Positions 11,901 to 31,894 of a DNA stretch of 64,000 nucleotides are shown in pieces. Both the position numbers and the translations under genes were made by a program. Source of the stretch: Allodiplogaster sudhausi (Eukaryota > Nematoda > Chromadorea > Rhabditida > Diplogasteridae). A model generated the notes under the pieces. It worked only from the letters and a program-made list of their open reading frames with translations. It made no database searches and was not told where the DNA came from. The DNA lies in NCBI GenBank assembly GCA_945643635.1, contig CALZFC010000256.1:1300001-1364000 (forward strand). Direction: 5' to 3'. Each line of letters opens with the position of its first letter. Positions within the stretch are counted from its first letter, which is position 1.

Positions 11901-13589
11901 AGGCGGCAAAGTGGACAATCAAAGAGCGCCGCTTCATTTATACCGCCGAAGATTGCCGCACTTTGCGTACAATGAAGCGTTTTAATAAAAATTTCATTTT
12001 TGACCAGTTTCTTTATCCCATGAAAATCTGATAGAAATAAAAAAACCTAGGTTATCTATTCTACGAGCGAATAAATGTGTACTATGAAAAGTATGGAGAT
12101 GTTTCGCTATCTATGTGGGTCTGAAGGACTCAACAGGTCGGTCTGGCCGTTACACTGCGAGGTCGACATTGCAAGGACGAACCGAGCGTACATTTTTGTA
12201 CATGTTAGGCGAGCAATTAGCGAGGTTCCGTGAACACTCACTGTCCTTTTCCATCTGAAATCAGACGTTTGGCTGTTGCTCAGTCTCTTTTTGAAATCTG
12301 CTGATGAAGTATAGACAGGGAAAGAGTGAATCCAAAAGTAACTGCTGGAATAGCAAACGGACATCTGCGACGATGCCGATGCAGTTTTCTTGATCGTAGA
12401 GATGAGCGCAAGCGCCTGCGTAGAATTCCGCAGACGTCGCCGAGTCGTGCCAGAGACTCGGCAGATTCATGCATTGTACCGTTTTTGTGTCGATCGCCAA
12501 GAACCCGTCGGCTGATTTTGAATTCTATCTTTTTTAATACAAAAATATGACGAATAGAACGAAAAATAAAAAAAAATAAGTTGTAATAATCACACAATAG
12601 TTTTTTTTAGCTACATGAGCCAGAATACGAGAGAATGAGAGTGACCACGGCAATCGACTTTAATGCACATCTATTTTTGGGGCAGAAGTCCATTCTATTT
12701 GTCTTCCTGTTCCGCACACTTCATATCGATGACGTTGAAGTTTTTTCTCCTTTCATACCATTAAGTTTGAAGTTTCCTTATCGTCTTGAAACTTTGCATA
12801 GTCTTTTATACAATTATAACCAAGAAAGTCGTGGCATACTTGAACATTTATATATATTTTTTTCTTCACCAACCCCCGGAAACGAAGCTGCCAATCAGCC
12901 TGGAGATCCCGAGAAGTCTCGAACATGAAGATCTCTCCTGTTCCTGCGCTACAAGTGCCATCGCTATGGCGCTCAAAGTAAGCCTGGTAGGGCTCTAAAT
13001 GAGGCCTAAGCTGGAAAGATCCGCAAGTGTAATCCTGCATGTTGATTGCAACTCCGACGCACGCTTTCATTAATATTTCTCACGCTTTCTTTCTCACGCT
13101 CATCCTCTCTCTCAAGGTTTCTCTATCTAGGTCTCGCTGTCTCTTATTTTCTCTAGCGCTAATGTTTAATCTCACCTGATTTGCGAATGTCGATAATTTT
13201 CATACCAGAAAGCACCTGTTACGAAGTTCTGAATAAAATCCAATTCATCAATTTCGGCCGTGACCGCAGATAAATTGATTCTCGCCCACATTGGTTATGT
13301 ACATATGTATGTATGTATGTATGTCAGTACATGCATACAATTGTAGAGTGCATAGAAGTCTCGTTCAATTGACTGCATGTAACTTTAATGCTTCCGGTTA
13401 GTGTAGTGCTTCTTTTGAGTCGGATTATCTATTTATTTATTTATTCAATACATCATTAGGATGTGACAAAATTAAAAGATTAAAATCGAATTCAAGTAAA
13501 CGTTTTAATTTAAAAATTTTTTAAATACTTTATTGATATCATAACCATTCGATAATTTACTCATGCAATGCAGGAATATGTATGTATGT

Positions 13590-14309
13590 CTAAGCAGTAG
13601 GCATCGGAGATGAAGTCATAACAAGGGCAGCACGTCGCTTGCGCTTCTTACAGCAGCTGAAATTAAATTACAATTAGTTTTTATAAGAGCCCATTCAATT
13701 AGTTGATTTTCATCATTGGAGGAAGTTAACTCTTACCCGCATCCACCGCATCCGCAGCCACAGCATCCACATCCTCCGCATCCACATCCTCCGCATCCAC
13801 ATCCACAGCAAGGGCAGCAGCAGCCGTTGTTGCAGCAGTGGTTATTGCAGCAGCAGTTTCGGTTGCCGCAGCAGTGGTTCTGGCAGCAGCAGCACTATTT
13901 GCAGCAGCAAGAGCAGCACTTCTTGCAGCAGCAGCAGTGGTTGCAGCACTGAAGAATGACAAAGAGATAGAGGAGTTGACAATGAGATGAGTATTTCTTG
14001 ATGTTAGACAAATCTTGTTCAACTGACATTGTTTCAGTAATTGTTGCAGCAGTTGTTATTACAACAACCACCGCAGCAGGCACAGCATCTCTTTTCTCTG
14101 GAATTCACAGAAGTAGAATTGGATTGAGGAGAGGCAGCCTGTTTGGTAGTGAATGCCTTGAAGCGGGCGACAGCATTTGCGGAAGGCTGAGCGGAAGAGA
14201 TCTGAGGCTGGCTGGCCCTAGCCGGAGCTTGGAGATAGGTTTTTGTCAGAGAATCAGCTGCGAGACTGAGTCCTGAGATCACCACGAGGATGAAGACGCA
14301 AGAATGCAT
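13590..14309 (-). pseudogene. Ultra-Cys-rich copy C, broken by two stop codons
   Basis: The three-exon layout is preserved (14309-14028, 13948-13737, 13656-13590) with intact splice sites, signal peptide and GREKR-like site (NSREKR). In exon 1 the last CCNN repeat reads Tyr then stop: the codon at 14036-14034 is TGA where paralogues have TGC. In exon 2 the codon at 13897-13895 is TAG where paralogues have AAG (Lys). Translation would end before the intron and lose most of the Cys core. The TATA box (14359-14365) and flanking elements persist, so transcription may continue. Its divergent partner D is intact. Confidence 0.85.
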
Positions 14310-14692
14310 TGCTGGATGTGAGAAGGTTGGTCGGTGCCAGACAATCGAATGGAGTCTCTTTTATATTCACAATCAATTGGCAAGTTAAAATGCCCCTTGA
14401 CATTGAGACCTCAGGCCAGGTGAGAACTTCTTCAGCAGCGGGCTATTCAGGAAGACAAACAGAAATTCGAGTGGACATTGGTGCAATCGCACTCTCTGTA
14501 TGCATATAATTGAATCGATTGCATGCAATCAAAGTTAACGCTCAGATGTACACTCCAGTTTTTGTTTATCTTCCTCAATATTGAAGATGTTCTCACATCG
14601 AAAGTGGTCTCTGCGGCAAGGGGACATCTTCATCTGCCAAGAGTATAAAAGAAGCTCACCTTGATTGTCTGGCACAGCCTTATCATTCCGCA
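14310..14692. promoter_or_regulatory. Shared divergent promoter C/D
   Basis: TATA boxes at 14359-14365 (minus) and 14644-14650 (plus). The C side keeps CTTGACATTGAGACCTC and CCAGGTGAGAACTTCTT (reverse of the family element). The D side is more diverged around GATGTTCTCACATCG. Confidence 0.65.
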
Positions 14693-15370
14693 ATGCATTC
14701 TCCCGTCTTCATCCTCGTGGTGATCTCAGGACTCAGTCTCGTAGCTGATTCTCTGACCAAGACCTCTCTCCAATCTCCGGCACAGGCCAGCCAGGCTCAG
14801 CTCTCCTCCTTTCGGCCTTTCTCGAATGTAGTCGCCCGTTTCAATGCATTATCTACGAAACTCGCTTCCCCTCTTCAATCCAATTCCACTGCTCTGACCG
14901 GCAGAGGCAAGAGATGCTGTGGCTGCTGTGGTGGTTGCTGCAATAATAACTGCTGCAACAATTGCTGCAACAATGTCAGTTCAACAAGATTTTCAAGACT
15001 CATTTTCAACTCCTCTATCTCTTTGTCATTCTTCAGTGCTGCAACCACTGCTGCTGCTGCAAGAAGTGCTGTTCTTGCTGCTGCAAAAAGTGCTGCTGCT
15101 GCCAGAACCACTGCTGCGGCAACCGAAACTGCTGCTGCAATAACCACTGCTGTAACAACTGCTGCTGCTGCCCTTGCTGTGGATGTGGATGTGGAGGGTG
15201 TGGATGTGGAGGCTGTGGATGTTGCGGCTGCGGATGCGGAGGATGCGGGTAAGAGCTCAATTCTTCTCTTAACGAAACTCGGCTAATTTTAATTTATTTT
15301 CAGCTGTTGCAAGAAGCGCAAGCGACGTGATACCCTGGCGATGGGCGCATCTCCGATGGCCACTGCATAG
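14693..15370 (+). CDS. Ultra-Cys-rich secreted precursor, copy D
   Basis: Exons 14693-14974, 15037-15248, 15304-15370; 186 residues. Signal peptide MHSPVFILVVISGLSL, spacer ending GRGKR (Gly replaces the usual Glu/Asp), then the Cys core. The first intron is only 62 bases. Gly-Cys repeats near the end of exon 2 run on a GGA-TGT-GG periodicity. The tail reads DTLAMGASPMATA. An AATAAA lies near 15444. Its promoter partner C is a pseudogene, so D may be the only active member of that pair. Confidence 0.9.
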
Positions 15371-17267
15371 GAAGAATATTTTGCTTGATATATGATATAT
15401 CCTAAACGCTTGCATAAGTTATTGCATTACAGGATAATGATATCAATAAAGATTTAAAGTGCTATTCTGACATTAAAAAACATATTAAAAATCAAGTGTC
15501 AAGCGTGCGAATTGGCGAGCTATTCAGCGTTTTCCACCGACTGATTCGGCACTTGTTATGGTTAGGTTTGCCTGCGCAAGACTACGAGTCTAATTGTAAC
15601 GAGGCAAATTAGCAATTATTATTTTATTTTATTTATTTTATAGAATTATTCAAAAAAATTCAGATCGCTGTCAAGCCTTCTGCGGACATCCTTGACAAGA
15701 AGGAAGAGGATGAAGAAAACAACATAGGGAAAGGAAAAAAGCAAAAATTATCCAGAATATGGCCAAGCTCATTTCCTTATTATGAATTATAGAGAAATTT
15801 CACACCGTTCTTCTTACCTTAGAAAGTAGACGAGTCTTTCGCTGAAGATGGAAAAGCCACATAGGTCAAGGCTTCGACGAAACTAATTGGCTTTGGACGA
15901 AAAGCTGACCATGGGAGTGTATCTCTGCCCCAGGGGTCGTATACTCAGCTTGACGTCCCACGAACTATAAATCGCAACTTAGGAACTATGTAAGAAGCAC
16001 AAATTTTTAGAACCTTTAAGATGATTATATAGTAAACAAAGGAGGTCAGTACTAAATGCCCAGACCGAAACCCAAAGTTCTCAGAACGCTCGCACTGATG
16101 CCAATCGGAAACACAAATCGAGTAGCAAACACATCTGCTATCTTTTGTAGCCCATTGAAAAGCTTTCGCTTGATTGAAATGCTCATTAGTTAATATACTT
16201 CAAAATTATATTCTTTGTTCCTTCTGAATGGAGTGGATCGTATATTGTTGTCAGCTGTCACATGCATCGGAAGTTTATTCATCTGCCCGTATTTTGCTCA
16301 CACAGAAGAAATTATATCGTGAAATGGAAATTTGTCATGATGATGTGGGAATGATTGAACAATTAATGGAATTTCTCTGCTGATTTAAGAGTTGTTTAAT
16401 CATGCTTCATTCGATTCGAGCTAACAACCATCGAGAGCTAGAAGCTCTGAGAGCGTGGATCTACCACTCCACTTGCTTTTTATCCTTGATCAATGTCTTG
16501 CAAAGCGGGAGGATGGCCGGATGCTGAGATGCCACTTAGCCACTAGCGACACAAAATTCTCGAGATTTTTGCAAACAACGTTATGTGAACGTTCCGGTAT
16601 GATTTCGAGCTTCCTCGCAAGCATACACAAATGGCTGAACGAAAAAGACACAAATGAATATGAACCTGAATCATTTTAAAGACAAACATTCGCGCCCCGT
16701 CTGTCAGTCATGAAAATGTGGCACTAATGGAGTGTTCCGAGCAGAAGTATGAATCAGCTATAAGAACACTAGATCTTTTGTGACCGTAAATAAAGTAAAG
16801 AAAGTAAAGTAAAGAAGTGCGACCCACTGGCACAGCTTTGCTGCAAGCGCTCACTTCATTGGATTTTGTTCAATACTTCGTTATAGCTGCCATGAGGAAT
16901 CGATGGGACGTGGTATACAAATAAAAATTTCCTAATTGAACTAGTGAATTTGAAAGCTAGAATAATGTTAAATATAACCGTGTTGGTTTTGTTCTGGTAA
17001 ATTTGGTAGAGTAATATCTTTTCTATTAACGCGTAATTTTTCATTTCTATACCCAAGGATAGTACGGCTCAGTGACCACAGGAGCTCATCCAACTCATCT
17101 CCCATCAAGGCCTCAGCCTGACCTTGTTGACAATCATGATAGCTGCTACACGGGCTTGAGTTACTCAGATCACAGATTTTTAGGGGTTGTCTAAATGAAC
17201 CTTCAGTACTTTATTGATATCATAATAAAGCAATAATTTACTGATGAGTGTAAGATACATATGTATA
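15371..17267. other. Intergenic with repeat copies
   Basis: No gene is recognised. It carries the second copies of the dispersed repeats described near 10.5 and 11.8 kb, and a short AAAGTAAAG direct repeat near 16790-16812. Confidence 0.6.
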
Positions 17268-18034
17268 TTACATATATAAGCCAGTAGGCATCGGCGATGA
17301 AGTCTTAACAAGGGCAGCACGTCGCTTGCGTTTCTTGCAGCAGCTGAAATTAAATTAAATTATGCTTCAAAAATTAACTCTATTAGATCATGGCATGCAG
17401 TCATGATCTAATAGAATTAGTTTAATCGGAGGGCTAACCCGCATCCCCCGCATCCGCAGCCACAGCAACCACACCCTCCACATCCACATCCTCCGCATCC
17501 ACATCCTCCGCATCCACATCCTCCGCATCCACATCCACAGCAAGGGCAGCAGCAGCCGTTGTTGCAGCAGTGGTTATTGCAGCAGCAGTTTCGGTTGCCG
17601 CAGCAGTGGTTCTGGCAGCAGCAGCACTTTTTGCAGCAGCAAGAACAGCACTTCTTGCAGCAGCAGCAGTGGTTGCAGCACTGAACATTACAGAGCGATT
17701 GAGAATAAGAAATTAAAATCTATGCTTTTGAAATTTTAGAACAACTGACGTTGTTGCAGCAATTGTTGCAGCAGTTATTATTGCAGCAGCCGCCGCAGCA
17801 TCCACAGCATCTCTTTTCTCTGCCGGTAAGAGAAGTGGAATTGGCTTGAAGAGGAGCAGACTGTTTGGTAGTGAATGCTTTGAAACGGGCAACGGCATTC
17901 GAAGAAGGTTGATCGGAAGAGATCTGAGGCTGGCTTGCCTGAGCCGGAGATTGGAGGGGGGTCTTAGTCAGAGAATCAGTTGCGAGACTGAGTCCTGAGA
18001 CCACCACGAGGATGAAGACGCCGCGAGAATGCAT
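17268..18034 (-). CDS. Ultra-Cys-rich secreted precursor, copy E
   Basis: Exons 18034-17750, 17680-17439, 17343-17268; 200 residues. It has one extra residue after MHSR and the second-longest Gly-Cys repeat tract (exon 2 is 242 bases). One inserted base near the usual stop shifts the ending from Pro-Thr-Ala-stop to Pro-Thr-Gly-Leu-Tyr-Met-stop at 17270-17268. E has no divergent partner, although family promoter blocks continue beyond its TATA box. Its second intron contains a perfect 13-base inverted repeat (17382-17394 and 17402-17414). Confidence 0.85.
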
Positions 18035-18300
18035 TGAAGGCTGAGGGGAAGATTTCTTGTCTGTGCCAGACAGTCGTATTAAGTCTGTTTTATACTTACC
18101 ATCCGTTGTTAGATTAAGATGCCCTCTTGACACTTAGACCTCTGGAGAGGTGAGAACATCTTCACACAGCGTTGTTCAGGAAGGCAAACAAAGGCTCGAG
18201 TGGACATTGGATCGCCCGTGCGTTACACTTTGCCGATCGCCAATCATCTCATATGTTCTGAATTTTCACCTGACAAGCGATCTTGATGTCAATGTAATCT
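18035..18300. promoter_or_regulatory. Promoter of E with orphan outward half
   Basis: A minus-strand TATA box lies at 18088-18094 with the family element CACTTAGACCTCTGG/AGGTGAGAAC. On the far side TTCACCTGACAAGCGATCTTGATGTCAATG is what would drive a plus-strand partner, but no TATA box or gene follows. Confidence 0.6.
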
Positions 18301-21300
18301 TTGCTTAGAGTGGCCTTACCAGAAATAAGTGCGGGGACATGGGGTTTGAGAGCAATGCGCTGCCCAGGGTTTTGGCTTAGAAACGGGAGAAGTTTGGGAA
18401 CTTGTGAGCAGAAGGGATCATACAACGTTGTGTGAACGTGCGTGATATGATAAGATAACAGTTAGAGTACAGAGAGGAATTGGGAGCCTCGAGGCATTGT
18501 TAATCCCGAGGATTTGGAATTTGGAGGTGAGTGGCACCACTTTGAGGCTATTCGAACCTGGTGACGAATTGATGAATTCCATTTTCCCGCCGAACTGCGA
18601 TGAATAATTTGAACACATAAACGAAATGTGGCTGGCGAGTCAAACAAGGAGAGTTGCAGAAAAGGAAGACTGGAGCATAGAAAGACCTTTCAGAGCGCAT
18701 GACAAATCAAGCGATGCGATGACTCGTTTTGTATTTTTGAACACTCTATTCTTTGTGCAAATTATTTATTGACTCATCTCGTTATTATTTGTTTAGCTTT
18801 CATTAATATTTCTCACTCTTTCTTTCTCTCTCGCTCTCTTGTTTTCTCTATCTGTCTCTTGTTTTGAATTCCTACCTCACTCGCTCTCTCTGCTTTACTC
18901 TCTCTCTCTCACGTGCAAGTTCTCTGAATGGTGTTGGGTGCACAATTTCCTTCCTCACTTGCCCACTTCAAACTTCAAGTGGCTCAAGTTCCAAAAGCAG
19001 CTCAGGTCAACTCACCCTTCTTCCTTTTCGCTCAAGTCGTGGAGAGGAAGGTTCAACTTTGCAGTTCATACAAGCTGATTTACGATTGCAAACCGGAATA
19101 TGAAGTTTAAAACAAGCACAGTACACATTTAGCTCCTTTTTATAACTACGATACCGATAACTTATTCATCATGATTTCCAATATAGTTTTTGTTACTAAT
19201 ATACATCATGTGGAGGATGAAGAATACTCTATGTACGAGGAGACCTGTTTTATTGGAGTCATCCGGAGTTCGATTACTTTCTCTAGCGCTAATGTACAAT
19301 CTTGCCTGTTCGAGGCTCGAGATAGCGTGCAAAATAGAAGGTGCTCATTTCTACAGTAGCCAACTCTCTATCCGTTGGGTGAAACATAACCACCGTCACT
19401 TTGAAACGAAAGGAGGAATTCGTCCAAAATTTCTGGAGCTGCACAAAGAATCCGCTTCGCTCTTACTTCTTTGTCTCTCCCATTTTCTCTCTCTCTCCCT
19501 CTCTCTCTCTATCTGTCTACTTTTTTCCTGATGCGGAGAGAAAGGCGTGCGTGTGGGTAGCTAAGACGAAAGCGGAGAGAGTTTTTTTTTAAACTATATT
19601 ACGTGCATTTTTCGCTCTTATCCGTCGGAAGAAGCAATATTCAATAATATATGCTTAGGTAGAAGAAGAAGAAGCACTGGTAGTATTTTTGGACTATGTA
19701 AACAGTAAAGGCAGTAACTAAAGGACTTAAAGGTGTCAAAGCTCATAGTTGCACGGACGTTCGTGGTTGCAAATTCTCCGCACGGATTGGGTACTCCTGT
19801 TCCCTCCTCGTGCCCACTGCAAATGCCAGCTGATCCATCTCGTCATATTTGTTGTCCTATGCCTCCCTCCATACCATGGCGCCCCTTTCAAGTTGCAAAA
19901 GCTCTACTGTACAATTTAGCTACAATTTGTTTATAATTTGTTTACAATTTGGATACATTTTGGATACAATTTGATGACAATTTAGGTATGCAATTCTTCG
20001 ATCAATTTTCGAAAACAGAGTCATTTCTCGATTTAACATGTTCAATTGATAGAGAAAAATTCCCCTTTTAGAAAAATATTATGCTGAAAATGTTATTGCC
20101 TGTAAAAGCCAAAATTGAGAAGGATACTAACGATGCTGCCGAAGCATTCGTGATCCCTCGATGTTGAGCTCTACTGTACATGTATTTTACTACATGATGA
20201 AGTGATCTATGCTTTAAGAAACGAATTATTCGCCGGAAACCTCCTTTAAAGGATAATCCATTATCTAATTGCATGTAATATTCAAAACACAGGTATAAAG
20301 AATCCGCGTCTTTTACTTCTCTGTGTCTACACACTTTATCTCTCTCTCTCTCTCTCCCTCTATCTCTATCTGTATTTTTCATCTTCTTCTAGCACTTTCT
20401 CTCCATCTTTCTGTTTTCCTATCTTTATTTATGTCTGAACCTCTCCTTTAAATACTTTTTTTCTCTCCATCCCTCGTGGGATCACGCCTATTCAAGTTTA
20501 CCAGCTCATATTTGGCGATACAGGAACAAATTAGTCACGCTAAGACTAAGAGCAAGGAAAGAGGATAGAGTGCTTATGTTAGCGGCCTTTGCCTCGACTG
20601 GGCAAGAGGAAAGAAAACAGAGGTTAATTTCAATGCATTTTCCGCTCATATCCGTCGAAAGATGCAATATTCTGTGGTGGGGGAAGAAGAAGAAAAAGTA
20701 CTTGTCTATGTAAACAGTTGACACACCTATCTAAAGGATTTCAAGGTATCAAGGCTCAACGTTGCTTCCTAGCTCGATTTGCATGCATCATGTGCAAAAA
20801 TAAGTGCCCGGATGAGAGGAGGGAGAAATAGAGAGACAGCCAGAGGGAAAAAGAGGGAAGGACCGAGAGAAAAATAGAGAAAACGAGTAAGAGATAGAGA
20901 AAGAAAGATAGTGTGAGAAAGAGAGAGAGAGAGTGAGCGACAGAAGAGAGAGAAAGAGTGACGGAGAAGGACACACACACACAGAGAGAGAGAGCAATCG
21001 TGACATATGGAGTATAAATAGCCAGAATTATCACAATTTCTTATTTTCAGAAGCTTTTACCGTTTCCTCTACCATAATTATCAAAGCACGTCCTTTTCCC
21101 ACAGTAAGCCTCTTCATTGTTGTTTTGTATTTCTCGTCAGTCTCCCTTTTGTAGCTCATCCTAGGCGGTTGTCCACACTCCTCAGTCGTATTACAACCTA
21201 TGGAGTGCCTTTTCTGTGGCATTGATAGCTCGATAAATAACAATTAATTAATTTCCTTGCAGCACTCTGCCAAAAGACAAAAGCAGAGACATCAGAGAAA

Positions 21301-21333
21301 AAGAGAGAGAAAGCTAGAGAGAACGAGAGAAAA

Positions 21334-21364
<31 letters not shown>

Positions 21365-21367
21365 GCA
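18301..21367. other. Intergenic with CT/GA tracts and a direct repeat
   Basis: No gene with coherent exons. CT- or GA-rich tracts occur near 18820-18915, 19480-19515, 20335-20370 and 20815-20995. Part of 18705-18840 is the inverted partner of 11355-11480. Confidence 0.55.
19615..19765 (+). repeat. Direct repeat, second copy at about 20650-20765
   Basis: Shared ordered blocks: TATCCGTCG, GCAATATTC, GAAGAAGAAG, CTATGTAAACAGT, TAAAGGA and AAGGCTCA/AAAGCTCA followed by GTTGC. The second copy is shorter by small deletions. Confidence 0.65.
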
Positions 21368-29175
<7,808 letters not shown>

Positions 29176-29930
29176 GATTCTCATCATATTAGAATTTTAC
29201 ACGTCAAGAGAACAGCCGATTTCGATCGCTTGAGAAAAAGGATTTTCTATGTATATTTTCAGCTCGTATTTATAGGGGGAACGTTAAATATTTATCAGTA
29301 GCGCTGCTAAAATGAGTGTGCAAAGATTAGTTTTACCTAGAACGCATTAAATATCCATTAAATACACAATTTGAATTTAATTTTAAATTCGAGTCCTATG
29401 TACAAAGAGAAACTTTCAAGAATTGTTACTATTGTCGAGTTACAATGTGTTATTATTATTGCTTTTGATTTTTGCTGTGAATACGAGTATGAGAAGAGGT
29501 GCAAAATATAATGGACATATTTTTCGACTGACTATTTTGCTACATTTTGAAGCTCGATTTTTATGTTTGCTGTGTGTGATAGTGTATATTACTATATGTA
29601 GCTGAAAAAAGGTCTAATACGAAAAGCACGGGCCGGTCCGAGCAGAGAATTGGGGCCCGACGGGCCGACCCAAAATATTTTAGCCCTTTTGCACCTCATA
29701 TGATATGCACACAACAAGCTGTAGCCTTCTGTTTATCCTCACCATCCAGGCTATCGTATCTGTGTCTTATGTATGGCATTGACTCCTCCATTCAGCCGCA
29801 TTGTATATAGATGTATTATAAAGCACGAAATGCATAGTTTATTCTTAAATCATTGTTGTGATGCAATAATTTACTCCAACGTACAATATATATATATATA
29901 TATATATACATCTCTCACGAATAATAAGCT
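29176..29930. other. Intergenic 3' flanks
   Basis: AT-rich; a (TA)n tract lies at about 29888-29908. No exon was recognised between the acyltransferase stop and copy F. Confidence 0.6.
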
Positions 29931-30669
29931 CTAAACAATGGACATTGGAGGTGCCGGAACTGTGGCAACAGCGCAACGTCGCTTGCGCTTCTTGCAGCAG
30001 CTAAAATTACAGTGAAATTAGTCATTATTAAAGCACATTCTGTTTGTTGATTTTCGTTATTAGAACAAGTTAACTCATACCCGCATCCTCCGCATCCGCA
30101 GCCGCAGCAGCCACACCCTCCGCATCCACAGCCTCCACATCCACATCCTCCACATCCACATCCACAGCAAGGACAGCAGCAGCAGTTGTTGCAGCAGTGG
30201 TTATTGCAGCAGCAGTTTCGGTTGCCGCAGCAGTGGTTCTGGCAGCAGCAGCACTTTTTGCAGCAACAAGAACAGCACTTCTTGCAGCAGCAGCAGTGGT
30301 TGCAGCACTGAAGAATGATAAAGAAATTGATGAGTCGACATTGAGATGAATATTTATTTATTAAAAAGCAAATCTGGTATCACTTACGTTGTTACAGCAA
30401 TTGTTGCAGCAGTTATTATTGCAACAACCACCGCAGCAGCCACAGCATCTCTTTTCTCTGCCGTTCAGAGAAGTGGTATTGGATTGAAGAGGAGCAGCCT
30501 GTTTGGTAGTGAATGTCTTGAAACGGGCTACTGCATTCGAGGAAGGTTGAGCAGAAGAGATCTGCACTTGGTTGGCTTGTGCCGGAGATTGGAGGGAGAT
30601 CTTCGTCAGAGAATCAGATGCGAGACTGAGTCCTGAGATAATCACGAGGATGAAGACGCAAGAATGCAT
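29931..30669 (-). CDS. Ultra-Cys-rich secreted precursor, copy F
   Basis: Exons 30669-30388, 30307-30081, 30000-29931; 192 residues. The first donor is GTAAGT instead of the usual GTCAGT. The spacer ends GREKR. The last exon encodes a different tail, with an extra Cys after the basic run (CCKKRKRRCAVA) and a PAPPMSIV ending, similar to G rather than to A-E. An AATAAA-like signal was not obvious. Divergent from G. Confidence 0.9.
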
Positions 30670-31190
30670 TGCTGGATGTGAGGAACTGGCTGGTTGGTGC
30701 CAGACAATCGAATGGAGTCTCTTTTATACTCTATGTACATCAGATGGCAGATTAAAATGCCCCATTAACATTGAGACCTCTGGCCAGGTGAGAACTTCTT
30801 CAACATAGCGCTGTTCAGGAAGACAAACAGAAATTCGAGTGGACATTGGTACAATCGCACTCAAATGCGTGTTATCTTTTCTATGTCATGTTTGGCTATT
30901 TAATGTATTCAATGATTTAAATTCTTTGTCATGCATTTTCCATTGAAACTAATGATGCTAACATTTAGAATATTTTAAGTTAATTTATTAGAGTGCTTCT
31001 AGCGAAATGTTATTTGCTCGGTGATCGCTTTGATACCCACTCGTTTCTGTTTGTCTTCCTGAACATCGCTCTGTTGAAGAAGTTCTCACCTGGCCAGAGG
31101 ACTCAATGTCAAGGGGAATTTTAATCTGCCATCTGATGGTGAGTATAAAAGAGACTAAATTTGACTGTCTGGCACTACCCACATCCAGCA
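30670..31190. promoter_or_regulatory. Shared divergent promoter F/G
   Basis: 521 bases between ATGs. TATA boxes at 30722-30728 (minus) and 31144-31150 (plus). Both sides have the family element in near-complete form: GAAGTTCTCACCTGGCCAGAG plus CAATGTCAAGGGG, and TTTGTCTTCCTGAAC further upstream. The elements sit roughly 30-90 bases from each TATA box. Confidence 0.72.
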
Positions 31191-31894
31191 ATGCATTCTT
31201 ACTTCTTCATCCTCGTGGTAATTTCGAGACTCAGTCTTGCGGCTGATTCTCTGACGAAGACCTCCCTCAAGTCTCCGGCCCAGGCCAGCCAGACTCAAAT
31301 CTCTTCCGCTCAGCCTTCTTCGAATCCAATCCCCCCTTTCAAAGCATTCACTACCAAGCAGGCTGCTCCTCTTCAATCTACAACTTCTCCGACCGGCAGA
31401 GACAAGAGGTGCTGCGGCTGTTGTGGTGGCTGCTGCAATAATAACTGCTGCAACAATTGCTGCAACAACGTCAGTTTTACCAGATTTTTCTTAAATCAAT
31501 AAATATTCATCTCAATGTCGACTCATTTATATCTTGTCATTCTACAGTGTTGCAACCACTGCTGCTGCTGCAAGAAGTGCTGTTCTAGCTGCTGCAAAAA
31601 GTGCTGCTGCTGCCAGAACCACTGCTGCGGCAACCGAAACTGCTGCTGCAATAACCACTGCTGCAACAACTGCTGCTGCTGCCCTTGCTGTGGATGTGGA
31701 TGTGGAGGATGTGGATGCTGTGGTTGCGGATGCGGAGGATGCGGGTAAGAGATAACTTCCTCTCATATCAAAAATCGACCAATAGAATGGCCTTTTACAA
31801 AGACTGATTTCAATGTAATTTCAGCTGCTGCAAGAGGCGCAAGCGACGTGAGGCTGTGTTTACAGCTCCTGCACCTCCAATGACCATTGTTTAG
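31191..31894 (+). CDS. Ultra-Cys-rich secreted precursor, copy G
   Basis: Exons 31191-31469, 31548-31744, 31825-31894; 181 residues. The signal peptide begins MHSYFFILVVISRLS. The spacer lacks one residue before the GRDKR site. In the core a usual Cys is replaced by Ser (KKCCSSCCKK), so the Cys count is reduced by one there. The tail (KRRKRREAVFTAPAPPMTIV) has Arg in place of the second Lys and resembles that of F. Start chosen as MHS over an in-frame GTG/ATG-like start at 31161. Confidence 0.9.

Larger units (their letters stand above)
9844..13589. other. 3.7 kb intergenic region with dispersed repeats
   Basis: No exon chain could be built on either strand. A GA-rich tract lies at about 10375-10500. 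Parts at about 10500-10585, 11355-11480 and 11690-11900 recur near 16.0-18.8 kb (see repeat entries), so most of the stretch looks like decayed duplicated intergenic DNA. A (TATG)n tract lies near 13305-13325. Confidence 0.6.

Noticed and set aside
18839..19110. Possible plus-strand exon with hydrophobic residues
   Set aside because: All three frames are partly open, and neither splice partners nor a family motif could be found.
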